DNA of 64,000 nucleotides, taken from Chitinophagaceae bacterium. GTDB lineage: Bacteria; Bacteroidota; Bacteroidia; Chitinophagales; UBA10324. The stretch is from contig CANIPU010000003.1 of the NCBI GenBank assembly GCA_947469485.1, positions 62,001 to 126,000 of the forward strand, given 5' to 3'. A model generated the notes under the pieces. That model was not told where the DNA came from. It saw only the letters and a program-made list of their open reading frames with translations, and searched no databases. Below are positions 9,701 through 17,606 of the stretch, piece after piece. A program made the translations under genes and the position numbers. Numbering within the stretch: the stretch's first letter is position 1; every line of letters starts with the position of its first letter.

Positions 9701-11021
9701 ATTTATTTACAAAGCAAAAAACTTCGGGCAGGATTTGAATAAAACCTCTCCAGGCTGGGACTTTGTTTTTGGAATGCAGCCCGATACAAACTGGTTAAAT
9801 GATGCTGCAAAAAAGGGATGGATTACAAGTGATACTTCAATGAATTATCAATTCATTCAAAACTATAATCGCAACATTACTGCACGGGCTCAATTCGAAC
9901 CTCTTAAGGATGTAAATGTTGACATTAACTTTTTGAAAAATTATTCCTACAACACAACTGAATTTTTCAAAAACACAAGTCTCGGATACCAGCATTTGAA
10001 TGGGCGGGCGTTTGGTACTTATAGTGTTTCGTTCATTGCATGGAACACTGCATTTTCTAAATCAGACACAAACGGAAATTCGCCAACTTTTAATTTATTT
10101 GAAGAGTACCGCCAAACTGTTTCTCAGCGATTAGCAAAAAACAATCCCGAAGCCGTTGGTCCTTATTACAATCCGCAGGATAGTACATTCAATTCTAATT
10201 TTGCAAATGGCTACGGTCCTTATTCACAGGATGTATTAATCCCGTCGTTTCTGGCTGCATATGCAGGGAAAGATATTAATTCTGTCGGGCTATATAAATA
10301 CTTCAATGGTATACCTGCGCCTAACTGGAGGGTTACATACAATGGTTTAACGAAAATGAAATGGGCAAAGAAAATATGGAACTCACTTAATATTTCTCAT
10401 GGATATACCTCAACGCTAACCATTAATTCTTTCAGTTCTGCACTTGATTTTAAAGGCAATGTAAAAGATGGAATAAATCTCCCGAGCACCATTGATTCTG
10501 TTTCCGGAAATTTCATCAGCTTTTATGATATACCAAGCATTGGAATCACGGAACAATTTTCGCCGCTAATTGGGGTAGATGCTCAATGGAAAAATAATGT
10601 GAGCACCAAGTTTGAATATAAAAAAGGAAGAAATTTGGCGATGAGCTTCCTGGATTATCAATTGGTTGAATCAAGAACTTCAGAAGTTACAGTGGGGTTG
10701 GGATACAAATGGAAGAATGCCCCAATTCCTTTTAAAATTCAAGGAAAGAAAAAACGCTTGAAAAATGATTTGAATTTGAAATGCGATGTTTCGGTTAGCA
10801 ATAACATAACAACCAATTACAAATTAGATCAGGCGGTAAGCACGCCAACACAGGGAATGAAAACAATCAGTATTTCACCTTCGGCAGAATACATGGTAAG
10901 TAATCGTTTAAACATTCGTTTGTTTGTTGATAAAAGATACAGCATACCTGCCACTTCTGCTTCTTATCCGATCAGATACACCAACGCAGGTGTAACGATA
11001 AGATTTACTCTGGCGCAATAA
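3711..11021 (+). CDS. sprA: SprA, outer-membrane translocon of the type IX secretion system / gliding motility
   Basis: This giant protein (2436 residues from the start chosen here) forms the very large beta-barrel through which T9SS cargo leaves the outer membrane, and it is needed for gliding in Flavobacterium. Diagnostic stretches include VNVGGQLADRLFGGTSVDIRPNG, SLFGLKTQLQFG, DDFEGTQSTYDLK and the C-terminal barrel end NAGVTIRFTLAQ. I prefer the TTG at 3711 (MKRNSNPAFIIV...) because it gives a compact signal peptide; the frame is open back to the ruvA stop, with TTG 3624 and GTG 3636 as alternatives. A Lys/Asp-rich linker (KDGKDNKDNTKDSKD) lies near base 9540. The order ruvA-sprA-gcvH is, as I recall, conserved in Bacteroidota. 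A strong terminator follows. It would export the two sorting-tail proteins seen elsewhere in the window. Confidence 0.95.
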   Translation: MKRNSNPAFIIVSAFAVLTVLSAIGKNEFNKFKSTNNASAISTAAIDTPPDIDLHYPIEDNNGSVTDQNNNSMDLNDPSNIKQDVQYDPETNQYILTETIGDQFYRSPTYMSFEEFLKYEYDKTQKENFEQLSNSNSLLTHKGLIPKVNVGGQLADRLFGGTSVDIRPNGNIDLTFGYNRQNIQNPTLTAQQRKQGGFQFDMNIQMNVVGKIGDKLKLTTNYNTQSSFDFENQVKLEYTGYQDEIIKKIEAGNVSLPLNTTLIQGSQSLFGLKTQLQFGRLMLTSVISQQKSQAQNITIQGGAQTQTFEVNADQYDENRNYFLGQYFRENYNKNMAQIPIINTGAQINKIEVWVTNKNGATTLTRDIVAFQDLGENQPYSPQILPYTGNNLPAGSSLNKFPTQSASNDLYYKLSQDQNARSLSSTIQTLTGGSYQLQAVQDFEKTYARQLSPSEYTLQPQLGFILLNQQLNPDDVLAVAYQYTYNGKVYQVGEFAQDLPTNADVPNVLFLKMLKSTSVRPKLPIWKLMMKNVYSLGAYQVNPSDFRLDVYYLDPAGGARRFIPAGNVNSIPLIRLLGLDRLNNNQDPQPDGVFDFIPGVTINPNNGKVIFPVLEPFGKDLNSKFTDQNVASKYVYQVLYDSTKTIALQFPEFDRYIIKGSYKGSSSTDISLGAFNIPQGSVKVTAGGQVLQENVDYTVDYNLGRLKIINQGIMNSGAPINVSFENNATFGFTTKTLFGTRADYYINDHFKLGGTYLHLSERPYTRKLNVGDDPISNAIYGLDGSWQTESGFITRLIDKLPLLDTKEKSTVTVSGEVARLDPGHSKAIGKGNAGQVYIDDFEGTQSTYDLKFPYSSWVLASTPSRSSTGLFPEADSINNLFYGYHRAKLSWYAIDPLFLRNISSTPEHIKNNPAEQCSFYTREINEKELFPNKQQVQGLPNNLPTFDLNFEPNVKGPYNFLAGPNSFNGVDSEGRIHLKNPEKNFGGIMRSIDYNDFEQANIEYIQFWVLDPYLNGYGGNRYGDIFIDLGNISEDVLKDSRLFMENGLPESSSSQANVDTTTWSIVPVNLPPTNSFSNNEAAREYQDVGYDGVGEKDGYEVAFDSVYLDSIAQNYGINSPYYNAALNDPAGDNYHYYLGGDYDSDQIGILDRYKKYNNPDGNSPISTSGQAISEAATNIPETEDLNRDNTLSETEEYFEYKVSLNPNDLISTGNNHITDIVTADVNCNDGNLLGQERWIQVKIPIEEYYKKIGGIQDFKSIRFIRVYLAGFDTTVNLRFAKLEFVRNQWRKYQFSLQTPGEYIPDDNNGETFFNVGSVSLEENSQRQPINYVMPPGIQREQQLGSVQTLLQNEQSLSVQACNLQDGDSRAVYKSLNLDLRTFKVLKMFVHAENAGTGYTFNYGDLTAFIRLGSDFISNYYEYEKALTPSLFNNNDTFNVWPASNNFEITLDQLTEIKSARNAAGASFSTPYSLVLSNGDRITIVGNPDLGLAKVAMLGIHNPKQGSGYPVGDADDGRAKCAELWFNELRLSGFDEEGGYAALGRVDVKLADLGNISVSGTMHSIGFGSLEQKLNERYKDNFFQYDASGTFQLGKFLPKSVGLQLPMYLGVTSSISNPKYDPYELDVLLKDKLNAITDAPARDSARKAAQDFVNIKSLNFTNVRRVNNSKTAKPHIYGIENWNATYAFTQTYKRSPIIESDITKKYHGEIGYIFPGKSKFISPFNKLIGTKPKYLKAVRDFNFNLLPTNISFRNVMDRQFGQTRMRETDALSPPADPTYNKFWTWDRFYGVKFELAKSLNLDFNAITNTRIDEDTGRIDTKPEKDSVWANIKNFGRTTHYHHTANLAYTLPINKIPILDWITGTVKYGAEYDWLALPLVSDTTDKGTAFEKIRLKENPLGNTLNNDQNINFNSDLNFRNLYNKWKFLKPYNTNTSALNQQKGETKDGKDNKDNTKDSKDQKKNNQPTAKGGLSFIIRPIISLKKVTFTYAQTRGTTLPGFIYKAKNFGQDLNKTSPGWDFVFGMQPDTNWLNDAAKKGWITSDTSMNYQFIQNYNRNITARAQFEPLKDVNVDINFLKNYSYNTTEFFKNTSLGYQHLNGRAFGTYSVSFIAWNTAFSKSDTNGNSPTFNLFEEYRQTVSQRLAKNNPEAVGPYYNPQDSTFNSNFANGYGPYSQDVLIPSFLAAYAGKDINSVGLYKYFNGIPAPNWRVTYNGLTKMKWAKKIWNSLNISHGYTSTLTINSFSSALDFKGNVKDGINLPSTIDSVSGNFISFYDIPSIGITEQFSPLIGVDAQWKNNVSTKFEYKKGRNLAMSFLDYQLVESRTSEVTVGLGYKWKNAPIPFKIQGKKKRLKNDLNLKCDVSVSNNITTNYKLDQAVSTPTQGMKTISISPSAEYMVSNRLNIRLFVDKRYSIPATSASYPIRYTNAGVTIRFTLAQ

Positions 11022-11031
11022 TGTATTAGTT

Positions 11032-11077
11032 AAAAAAAGAGCACATCAACTCAAATTGATATGCTCTTTTTATTTTA
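11032..11077 (+). terminator. Rho-independent terminator after sprA
   Basis: The arm AAAAAGAGCA at 11034-11043 pairs with TGCTCTTTTT starting at 11062, with inner arms ATCAA (11045-11049) and TTGAT (11056-11060) separated by one C/A mismatch and a 6-nt loop. A U-rich tract TCTTTTTATTTT follows. It lies about 10 bp after the sprA stop and separates sprA from gcvH. Confidence 0.85.
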
Positions 11078-11153
11078 AAGAAAACACAAATTAATTTTCT
11101 GATTAGGCATTCCGCTTTCAGATATTATTTTTCCGCTCTCAAAATTTAATTGA

Positions 11154-11534
11154 ATGAATTTTCCTGACAATCTCCGTTACACAAAAGACCACGAATGGAT
11201 TCGCATTGAAGGCGACACTGCAGTTATCGGAATCACTGATTTTGCGCAAAGCGAATTAGGTGATATTGTTTATGTAGATGTAAATACCATTGGGAAAACA
11301 TTAAAGAGAGAAGAAGTATTTGGAACCGTAGAGGCGGTTAAAACTGTTAGCGATTTATTTCTACCAGTTTCAGGAACAATACTTGAACTTAATGCCGATT
11401 TAAATGCAAATCCCGAATTAGTTAATCAGGACCCTTATGTAAAAGGCTGGATGGTAAAAGTTAAAATGAACAACCCTTCAGATGCAAACGAACTGATGGA
11501 CAAAGCAGCATATACTGCTTTAGTTGGTCATTAA
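11154..11534 (+). CDS. gcvH: Glycine cleavage system H protein
   Basis: The 126-residue lipoyl carrier shuttles the aminomethyl group between the P, T and L proteins of the glycine cleavage complex. The lipoylated lysine is K63 in [12 protein letters not shown], inside the usual FGTVEAVK context, and the sequence [16 protein letters not shown] at the N-terminus is typical. Length is normal. No gcvP, gcvT or lpd gene is in the window, as is usual for Bacteroidota, where gcvH stands apart. The downstream VanZ-like gene begins 13 bp after the stop. The ATG at 11154 follows an A+T-rich leader without a clear Shine-Dalgarno sequence, which is normal for this phylum. Confidence 0.96.
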   Translation: MNFPDNLRYTKDHEWIRIEGDTAVIGITDFAQSELGDIVYVDVNTIGKTLKREEVFGTVEAVKTVSDLFLPVSGTILELNADLNANPELVNQDPYVKGWMVKVKMNNPSDANELMDKAAYTALVGH

Positions 11535-11547
11535 TAATAAAAATAAT

Positions 11548-11919
11548 ATGCGCTGGCTTTTGCCAATGGTTTGGGCTGGGGTAATTTGTTATTTGTCTTT
11601 AATGCCGGGTGGCGACCTGCCTGATTTTGATTTATTTCATTTATTGTTTATTGATAAGTGGGTACATGTTTTTTTATATTTTATGTTTTCGCTTTTTCTT
11701 TTGCAGGCCTGGGGCAGAGAAAATTCTTTTATTTTAAAGTCGACATCAGTATTAGTATTTTGTATTGTTTTCGGATTTGTAATTGAAGAATTACAGGAAA
11801 CCTATACTACCACCCGGCATTTTGAATGGCTTGATTTATTTTTTGATTCCATTGGGGCCGGTGTCTATATATTTATTTGGTTAAGACGAAGCTCAAAGGA
11901 CTTTTTAAAGAAAAGTTAA
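11548..11919 (+). CDS. VanZ-like family membrane protein
   Basis: A 123-residue integral membrane protein with about four hydrophobic helices: MRWLLPMVWAGVICYLSLMPG, LLFIDKWVHVFLYFMFSLFLLQ, a third around STSVLVFCIVFGFVIEE, and a last one near GAGVYIFIW. The pattern W.GVICYLSLMPGGDLP, then DKWVHVFLYF, then IEELQ, then FEWLD, is that of the VanZ-like family, named after a teicoplanin-resistance accessory protein. Bacteroidota homologues next to gcvH have no known role and should not be read as resistance genes. I choose the ATG at 11548 over an upstream TTG at 11524 that would overlap the gcvH stop region and add only Asn/Lys residues. Confidence 0.82.
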   Translation: MRWLLPMVWAGVICYLSLMPGGDLPDFDLFHLLFIDKWVHVFLYFMFSLFLLQAWGRENSFILKSTSVLVFCIVFGFVIEELQETYTTTRHFEWLDLFFDSIGAGVYIFIWLRRSSKDFLKKS

Positions 11920-11976
11920 CCAGGGAAAATATTTTTTACTTAATCAAAATGAGTTTTAAAAATAGTTGATTGTAAA

Positions 11977-12528
11977 ATGCTTGTTCCAGACTTTAATCCC
12001 TATCCAACACTTATCACTGAAAGATTGCTGCTTCGAAGAATTGAATTGAGCGATGCCAACGATTTGTTTATACTTCGCTCAGATGAACGAATGATGAAGT
12101 ATTTAGATCGACCTCGGGCAAAAACGAAAGAAGATGCCGAAAAGCTTGTTCAGATTTTTGAAGATTTATTGATTAAAAATGAAGGCATAAATTGGGGAAT
12201 TACACTTAAGGATAATTCAAGATTACTTGGTACAATTTGTTTTTGGAAGCTGCAGTTGGAAAATGAAAGAAGTGAAATTGGCTATATGTTGCATTCTGAT
12301 TTCCATCGTAAAGGAATTATGCAGGAAGCAATTACTGCTGTTTTGAATTATGGATTTAATGAATTGAAACTGCATTCGGTAGAAGCAAATGTGAACCCCG
12401 AAAACACAGCATCAATAAAATTATTAGAGAAAAATAATTTCGTTCGTGAAGCTTATTTCAAAGAGAATTATTTCTACCATGGGAAATTTTTAGACTCAGC
12501 AATTTATTCATTAGTAAAAAGCAAATAG
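11977..12528 (+). CDS. GNAT-family N-acetyltransferase (RimJ/RimL/SpeG-like)
   Basis: The 183-residue protein has the RimJ/RimL subgroup layout: ITERLLLRRIELSDANDLF at the N-terminus, then GTICFWKL, then the acetyl-CoA-binding stretch IGYMLHSDFHRKGIMQEAI, and finally LHSVEANVNPENTASIKLLEKNNFVRE, the typical C-terminal motif of this group. These enzymes acetylate protein N-termini, small amines or antibiotics; the substrate here is unknown. It stands alone, followed by an A+T-rich inverted repeat. Family assignment is firm; any specific substrate would be a guess. Confidence 0.88.
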   Translation: MLVPDFNPYPTLITERLLLRRIELSDANDLFILRSDERMMKYLDRPRAKTKEDAEKLVQIFEDLLIKNEGINWGITLKDNSRLLGTICFWKLQLENERSEIGYMLHSDFHRKGIMQEAITAVLNYGFNELKLHSVEANVNPENTASIKLLEKNNFVREAYFKENYFYHGKFLDSAIYSLVKSK

Positions 12529-12550
12529 GTTTTTCACTAAATCAGTTATA

Positions 12551-12573
12551 AAATCAAAAAGTATTTTTGATTT
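12551..12573. terminator. A+T-rich inverted repeat, possible terminator
   Basis: Perfect 10-bp arms AAATCAAAAA and TTTTTGATTT flank a 3-nt loop, 23 bp after the GNAT stop and 28 bp before the helicase start. The stem is nearly all A-T, so it would be weak as a terminator. The right arm also contains TATTTTTG at 12562-12569, matching the Bacteroidota -7 element, though no convincing -33 TTG sits at the right distance. Confidence 0.4.
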
Positions 12574-12601
12574 ATTATATTATCATTTTTACATTCATTC
12601 C

Positions 12602-15600
12602 ATGACAGACAAATTTCAATCGGCGGCATTTGAAAAAGCATTGAACGAATTAAACAATGCTCAACGCGAAGCGGTTGATCAGATTGATGGGCCCGTGTTA
12701 GTAGTTGCAGGACCCGGCACAGGAAAAACACAAATCATTGCGGCCCGCATCGGAAATATTTTAACACAAACAGATACTGCTCCACAAAATATTTTATGCC
12801 TTACTTATACTGATGCCGGCACTATCGCCATGCGTCAGCGACTCATGAAATTTATAGGGCCTACTGCATATCGCGTGAACATCTACACCTTTCATGCTTT
12901 TTGCAATGAAGTCATTCAATCCAATCTTGATTTCTTTGGAAAAAGAGTTCTGGAACCAATTTCTGAATTGGAAAACATTTCTCTTCTTCAATCCATCATT
13001 GATGAATTACCGCCAACCAATATGATCAGAAGGCTGAAGGGCGATATTTATTTTGAAGTGAAACGAATGAATTCGCTTTTCAGAATGATGAAAGAAGAAG
13101 ACTGGTCAACAGAAAAAATCCTGAAAAGCATTGATGATTACATAAATGATTTGTCAAATCGCGATGAATTTATTTACAAGCGCGACAATGGTCCGCGTGG
13201 AATAAAAAAAGGCGATGTAAAAAAAGATGCTATAGAAGAGGCGAAAAAGAAAATGGAAACGCTTCGTGCAGCTGCAGAATTATTTCCGGTTTATCAGAAA
13301 AAAATGCTTGCCCTTAATCGATATGATTACAGTGATATGATTTTGTGGGTGGTGAAAGCGTTTGCTGAAAATGAAAATATGTTGCGCAATTACCAGGAGC
13401 GCTACCTGTATTTTTTGGTCGATGAATTTCAGGATACCAATGGGTCGCAAAACGAAATTTTAAAACACCTTACAAATTACTGGGATAAGCCAAACTGTTT
13501 TACTGTTGGAGATGATGACCAGAGCATTTATGAATTTCAGGGGGCGCGCGTAAAAAATATAATGGATTTTTATGAAGCCAATCGCTCCGATATTAAATCA
13601 ATTGTGCTGACGGAAAATTACAGAAGCAATCAAAAAATATTAGATGCATCAAAAGTCTTAATTGATAATAATCACGAGCGGCTCATTCATAAAATTCCGG
13701 ATTTGGATAAAACGCTTTCTGCAAGCCACCCTGTTATGACAGAATCTAAAGTGGCGCCCAGATTTATTCAATATCCGAATCTCGCACAGGAAGAGGCGGG
13801 AATAATAAAACAAATAGAAACACTACTAGAACAAGGATTCCCCATGAACGAAGTTGCTATAATTTATCATCGTCATGCACAGGCCGAAAACCTTATTCAG
13901 CTATTCGAGAAAAAAAATATTCCATACCAGGTCCGCAAGAAGATTAATATTCTCGATTTACCCTTAATTCAAAATATTTTAACAACACTAAAATATTTAG
14001 ATGAAGAAACGCGCAGGCCACACAACGGAGAATATCTGTTGTTTCAAATAATGCACTTTCATTTTTTTCATATTCATCCACATGATATTTCGGCGCTTGC
14101 GGCATTTGCAGGAGGAAAAAGAATTAATAATAAGTGGAGGGAAATATTGGCTGATAAAAAATCTCTTGATCAGATTAAATTAAAAGATCCTGAAGCATTA
14201 ATAAAGTTTGAAAAAAACATTACCAACTGGCTAAAAAATGCAGGCAACATCACGCTCCAAATGTTGTTCGAAGAAATTCTGAATGAAAGTGGATTGCTTC
14301 AATATATTTTAAAAAGTGATGAAAAAATATGGTTGATGCAGGTACTCACAACCTTCTTTGATTTTTTAAAAACAGAAAGCGCCAAGTATCCCCGGATAAA
14401 AATTACTCAATTTCTGGAAATGATTGAGCAAATGGAAAATAATGATTTGGGGTTGCCGGTTAATAAAACTGTGTTCCGCGAAGACGGGGTTAATTTCATT
14501 ACAGCCCATTCAGCAAAAGGACTTGAATTTCAATATGTTTTTTTGATTGGGTGTACGGCTGATAAATGGGAAAGCGCTGGCGGGGGTGGAAATAATTATT
14601 CATTACCCGATACGCTAACTTTCACAAAAGATGAAAATAAAATTGAATCTCTTCGCCGGTTATTTTATGTGGCTATGACACGGGCTAAAGAGCATTTGAC
14701 AATTTCATTTGCAGAGTCAAACAACGAAGGAAAAAAACTTGCCGCTTCACAATTTGTTGCCGAAGTAGCTTCCGGTACCGGATTAGAAGTATCCACATCA
14801 AAAGTTGAGGCCGAGGAATTATTTGATATGGGCATGGCTTTGTTAATGAAATCTGAAAAACCACATATCGAATTATTTGACCGGGATTTTATTCAATCTA
14901 AAGTCGAAAATTTTTCGATGAGCGTTTCTGCATTGAATAAATATCTGGAATGTCCGATTTCATATTACTTCGAGCGGATATTGAATGTGCCATTTGCCAA
15001 GAACGATTCAATGGCTTTTGGTAATGCCGTTCACTGGGCGCTTAATCGTTTGTTTGTTAAGATGAGAGATTCAGCAGAGAAAAAATTTCCTTCTATTGAT
15101 GATGTGCTGAATGATTTCAGTTTTGAAATGAGCCGGCAGAAAGATTCGTTCACCGAAAAACAATACACAAACAGAATGTTGCACGGCAAACAAATTCTGC
15201 CCGAGTATTACAATCAATACATCAACTCATGGAACAAAGTGGTGGTGACTGAATATGCTATCCGCAACATTGAGGTGGATGGTGTGCCTGTGAATGGAAA
15301 ATTAGATAAGCTTGAATTTACAGGTGCTGATGTGAATGTGGTGGATTATAAAACGGGAAGTGTGCAATACGGAAAAGAAAAATTTCTTGCGCCCGATGAA
15401 AAAAATCCTATTGGAGGCGATTACTGGCGGCAAATAGTTTTCTATAAAATTCTGCTCGATAATTTTAAAATTGAAAAGTGGAACATGCTGAGCGGTGAAC
15501 TGGATTTTGTAGAGAAAGACGAAAAGAAAAATGTTTTCGTGAAAGAAAAAATTGTTGTCACCAAGGATGCAATTGAGTTTGTAAAAAATCAGGTAAAAGA

Positions 15601-15715
15601 AACTTACACCCGAATAAAAAATCTGGCGTTTACTGAAGGGTGCGGAAAAAAAGATTGTCATTGGTGCAATTTTGTGAAGGAGAATAAAATTGCCCTTCCA
15701 CAGGTTGTCGCCTAG
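12602..15715 (+). CDS. UvrD/Rep-type DNA helicase fused to a PD-(D/E)XK nuclease with a four-cysteine cluster
   Basis: The 1037-residue protein combines a superfamily 1A helicase with a C-terminal nuclease. Helicase motifs in order: AGPGTGKTQ (Walker A), CLTYTDAG, DEFQDTN (Walker B), DDDQSIYEFQGA, ENYRSN, ITAHSAKGLEFQYVF and LFYVAMTRAKEHL. The RecB-like nuclease has GKLDKLEF, then VVDYKTG with the catalytic D and K. C784 (YLECPIS) and C1014, C1019 and C1022 (C-x4-C-x2-C) fit the iron-sulfur-bound nuclease type known from AddB and AdnAB. It probably processes DNA ends in recombinational repair, alone or with a partner not in the window. It differs from standard UvrD/PcrA, which lacks the nuclease. 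Start at the ATG giving MTDKFQSAAFEKALNELN. Confidence 0.9.
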   Translation: MTDKFQSAAFEKALNELNNAQREAVDQIDGPVLVVAGPGTGKTQIIAARIGNILTQTDTAPQNILCLTYTDAGTIAMRQRLMKFIGPTAYRVNIYTFHAFCNEVIQSNLDFFGKRVLEPISELENISLLQSIIDELPPTNMIRRLKGDIYFEVKRMNSLFRMMKEEDWSTEKILKSIDDYINDLSNRDEFIYKRDNGPRGIKKGDVKKDAIEEAKKKMETLRAAAELFPVYQKKMLALNRYDYSDMILWVVKAFAENENMLRNYQERYLYFLVDEFQDTNGSQNEILKHLTNYWDKPNCFTVGDDDQSIYEFQGARVKNIMDFYEANRSDIKSIVLTENYRSNQKILDASKVLIDNNHERLIHKIPDLDKTLSASHPVMTESKVAPRFIQYPNLAQEEAGIIKQIETLLEQGFPMNEVAIIYHRHAQAENLIQLFEKKNIPYQVRKKINILDLPLIQNILTTLKYLDEETRRPHNGEYLLFQIMHFHFFHIHPHDISALAAFAGGKRINNKWREILADKKSLDQIKLKDPEALIKFEKNITNWLKNAGNITLQMLFEEILNESGLLQYILKSDEKIWLMQVLTTFFDFLKTESAKYPRIKITQFLEMIEQMENNDLGLPVNKTVFREDGVNFITAHSAKGLEFQYVFLIGCTADKWESAGGGGNNYSLPDTLTFTKDENKIESLRRLFYVAMTRAKEHLTISFAESNNEGKKLAASQFVAEVASGTGLEVSTSKVEAEELFDMGMALLMKSEKPHIELFDRDFIQSKVENFSMSVSALNKYLECPISYYFERILNVPFAKNDSMAFGNAVHWALNRLFVKMRDSAEKKFPSIDDVLNDFSFEMSRQKDSFTEKQYTNRMLHGKQILPEYYNQYINSWNKVVVTEYAIRNIEVDGVPVNGKLDKLEFTGADVNVVDYKTGSVQYGKEKFLAPDEKNPIGGDYWRQIVFYKILLDNFKIEKWNMLSGELDFVEKDEKKNVFVKEKIVVTKDAIEFVKNQVKETYTRIKNLAFTEGCGKKDCHWCNFVKENKIALPQVVA

Positions 15716-15745
15716 TAATTTTTCTCTGTTTATTTTCTTAAACAA

Positions 15746-15768
15746 AACGAATTTCTTCGTTGGTTTTC
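15746..15768 (+). terminator. Small hairpin after helicase gene, weak terminator candidate
   Basis: AACGAA (15746-15751), a TTTC loop and TTCGTT (15756-15761) form a perfect 6-bp stem followed by GGTTTTC. It lies about 30 bp after the helicase stop. The T tract is short and interrupted, so termination is only a possibility. Confidence 0.35.
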
Positions 15769-15820
15769 AAATTGTTTTGATATAAAAGAATTTCGGAACA
15801 TTGCCGTTAATGATTTTGCG

Positions 15821-17011
15821 ATGAATAGAACTGTTTGCCTTTTTTTAATTTTTGTTTCAGCACTGAAGGTTTCTGCACAGGATACCTACCAGCAGCGGGT
15901 AGTAAATTATATTTCTACCTATAAAGATCTGGCTATTGAAGAAATGAAGCGCACCGGTGTTCCGGCCAGCATAACAATTGGCCAGGGTATAATAGAAACA
16001 GAAGCCGGCAGAAGTTCTTTGGCAACTTTAGCCAACAATCATTTTGGTATAAAATGCCATGAAGACTGGAAAGGCGACACCTATCATTTTGATGATGATG
16101 CACCGAATGAATGTTTCAGAAAATATGATTCGCCTTATCAATCTTTTAAAGACCACAGTAATTTTTTAAAAAACAAACCGCGTTATGCCTGTTTGTTTCA
16201 ATTGGATATTACAGATTACAAAGGATGGTCGAAAGGGTTGAAAGCTTGCGGGTATGCAACAAATCCAAAATATGCTGAAATACTAATTACTGCTATAGAA
16301 AATAACAGCCTGATGCAATATGATTTAATGGGATTAGATCCGAATTATATTGCCGGTAAGAACCCAATTGACAGCACAGATGCTCAGTGTAAAATTCAAA
16401 ATCAGGACCCGGAAACAGATGCAATTGTTTCTGATTTAGTAAGTGATCCGCAACATGGTCGGGTTTATTTTTTTAACAACATAAAATGCATTGAACTAAA
16501 GCAAGGAGAAACTTTACAGAAGATTGCAGTGGAATATGAATTAGGAATGAAAAGAATATTGAAGTACAACGACATGACTTCAAAAACAAAAGTGCAGCCG
16601 GGTGATCGTATTTATCTTCAACTGAAACACCGCAATGGTGATGTTGCTTATCACACAGTGAAAGAAGATGAAACCATGTTTGAGATTTCGCAAATGCATG
16701 GAATTCAGTTGGCCTATTTGTATGAAAAAAATAAAATGATATTCGGAACGCAACCCGAGGCCGGTGAGATTTTGAATTTACGGAGCGACCGCATTTCTCC
16801 CCCTAAACTTCGCAGCAAACAAAAATCTGTTCAAAAAGAGCTTACATCATATCATCCTGATTCGCTTGATGAAAATATTTATGTTGTTAAAAAAGGAGAT
16901 ACTCTATATGCAATTTCAAAAATGTATGATTTAACTGTTGCTGAGCTAAAGCAATTCAATAATCTTACAAGCGATGTTTTAAGCATTGGCGATAAATTAA
17001 AAGTGAAATAA
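15821..17011 (+). CDS. Secreted glucosaminidase (GH73-type) with three LysM domains
   Basis: The 396-residue exported protein should cut the glycan strand of peptidoglycan. A signal peptide (MNRTVCLFLIFVSALKVSAQ) is followed by a Glucosaminidase domain: GVPASITIGQGIIETEAGRS with E59 as the expected catalytic acid, LATLANNHFGIKCH, and a domain end near YDLMG. Three LysM modules follow: ELKQGETLQKIA, HTVKEDETMFEIS (divergent) and the clear C-terminal VVKKGDTLYAISKMYDLTVAELK. LysM modules bind N-acetylglucosamine-containing glycans, anchoring the enzyme to the sacculus. Such proteins act in cell separation or wall turnover. The gene stands alone, upstream of hpt. Confidence 0.92.
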   Translation: MNRTVCLFLIFVSALKVSAQDTYQQRVVNYISTYKDLAIEEMKRTGVPASITIGQGIIETEAGRSSLATLANNHFGIKCHEDWKGDTYHFDDDAPNECFRKYDSPYQSFKDHSNFLKNKPRYACLFQLDITDYKGWSKGLKACGYATNPKYAEILITAIENNSLMQYDLMGLDPNYIAGKNPIDSTDAQCKIQNQDPETDAIVSDLVSDPQHGRVYFFNNIKCIELKQGETLQKIAVEYELGMKRILKYNDMTSKTKVQPGDRIYLQLKHRNGDVAYHTVKEDETMFEISQMHGIQLAYLYEKNKMIFGTQPEAGEILNLRSDRISPPKLRSKQKSVQKELTSYHPDSLDENIYVVKKGDTLYAISKMYDLTVAELKQFNNLTSDVLSIGDKLKVK

Positions 17012-17069
17012 CTTTTTGCTATTCGTAATAAATACTCATTGATTTACTGTGCTCATTTATATTTACTGA

Positions 17070-17606
17070 ATGGAAGAAATAATACAGGTACTCGATAAGA
17101 AATTTAAAACTTATATCTCCGCCGAAACAATTCAGAATAGAATAAAGGAGCTGGCTGAAAAAATGAATACGCGATTTGCTGAAGAAAGACCGATATTTCT
17201 TGCAATACTTAATGGCTCTTTTATGTTCGCGGCTGATTTAATGAAACAGGTAAATATTCCAAGTGAAATATCATTTGTAAAACTTGCTTCATATCAGGGA
17301 ACTCAATCAACAGGTCATGTAAAAACACTAGTGGGGCTTGATATAAATATCAAGGACCGCACTGTGATAATTGTTGAAGACATAGTTGATACAGGAAAAA
17401 CACTGAATGAATTTCTTCCCGTATTAAGGGGATTTCAACCAAAAGAGATTTTAATCTCCGCCTTGCTTTTTAAGCCCGAAGCCTTGAAGCACGATATAAA
17501 AGTTGAATACAGTTGTTTCGAAGTGCCAAATGATTTTTTAGTTGGGTATGGATTGGATTATGATGGTTATGGCAGAAACCTTCCGGCCATTTACCAACTA
17601 TGCTAG
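17070..17606 (+). CDS. hpt: Hypoxanthine phosphoribosyltransferase
   Basis: The 178-residue purine-salvage enzyme joins hypoxanthine or guanine to PRPP. The PRPP-binding loop IIVEDIVDTGKTLNEFL (E103-D104 pair) is complete, an upstream PAILNGSF-type loop reads FLAILNGSFMFAADL, and the base-binding C-terminal region FEVPNDFLVGYGLDYDGYGRNLP is typical. Length is normal. Its stop codon TAG shares the palindrome CTAG (17603-17606) with the stop codon of the oppositely oriented hydrolase gene, so the two transcripts must overlap at their 3' ends. No terminator is visible. Confidence 0.95.
   Translation: MEEIIQVLDKKFKTYISAETIQNRIKELAEKMNTRFAEERPIFLAILNGSFMFAADLMKQVNIPSEISFVKLASYQGTQSTGHVKTLVGLDINIKDRTVIIVEDIVDTGKTLNEFLPVLRGFQPKEILISALLFKPEALKHDIKVEYSCFEVPNDFLVGYGLDYDGYGRNLPAIYQLC

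Noticed and set aside
11548-11919. Teicoplanin resistance gene vanZ
   Set aside because: Only the family fold matches. The gene lies in a housekeeping context next to gcvH, without other van genes.
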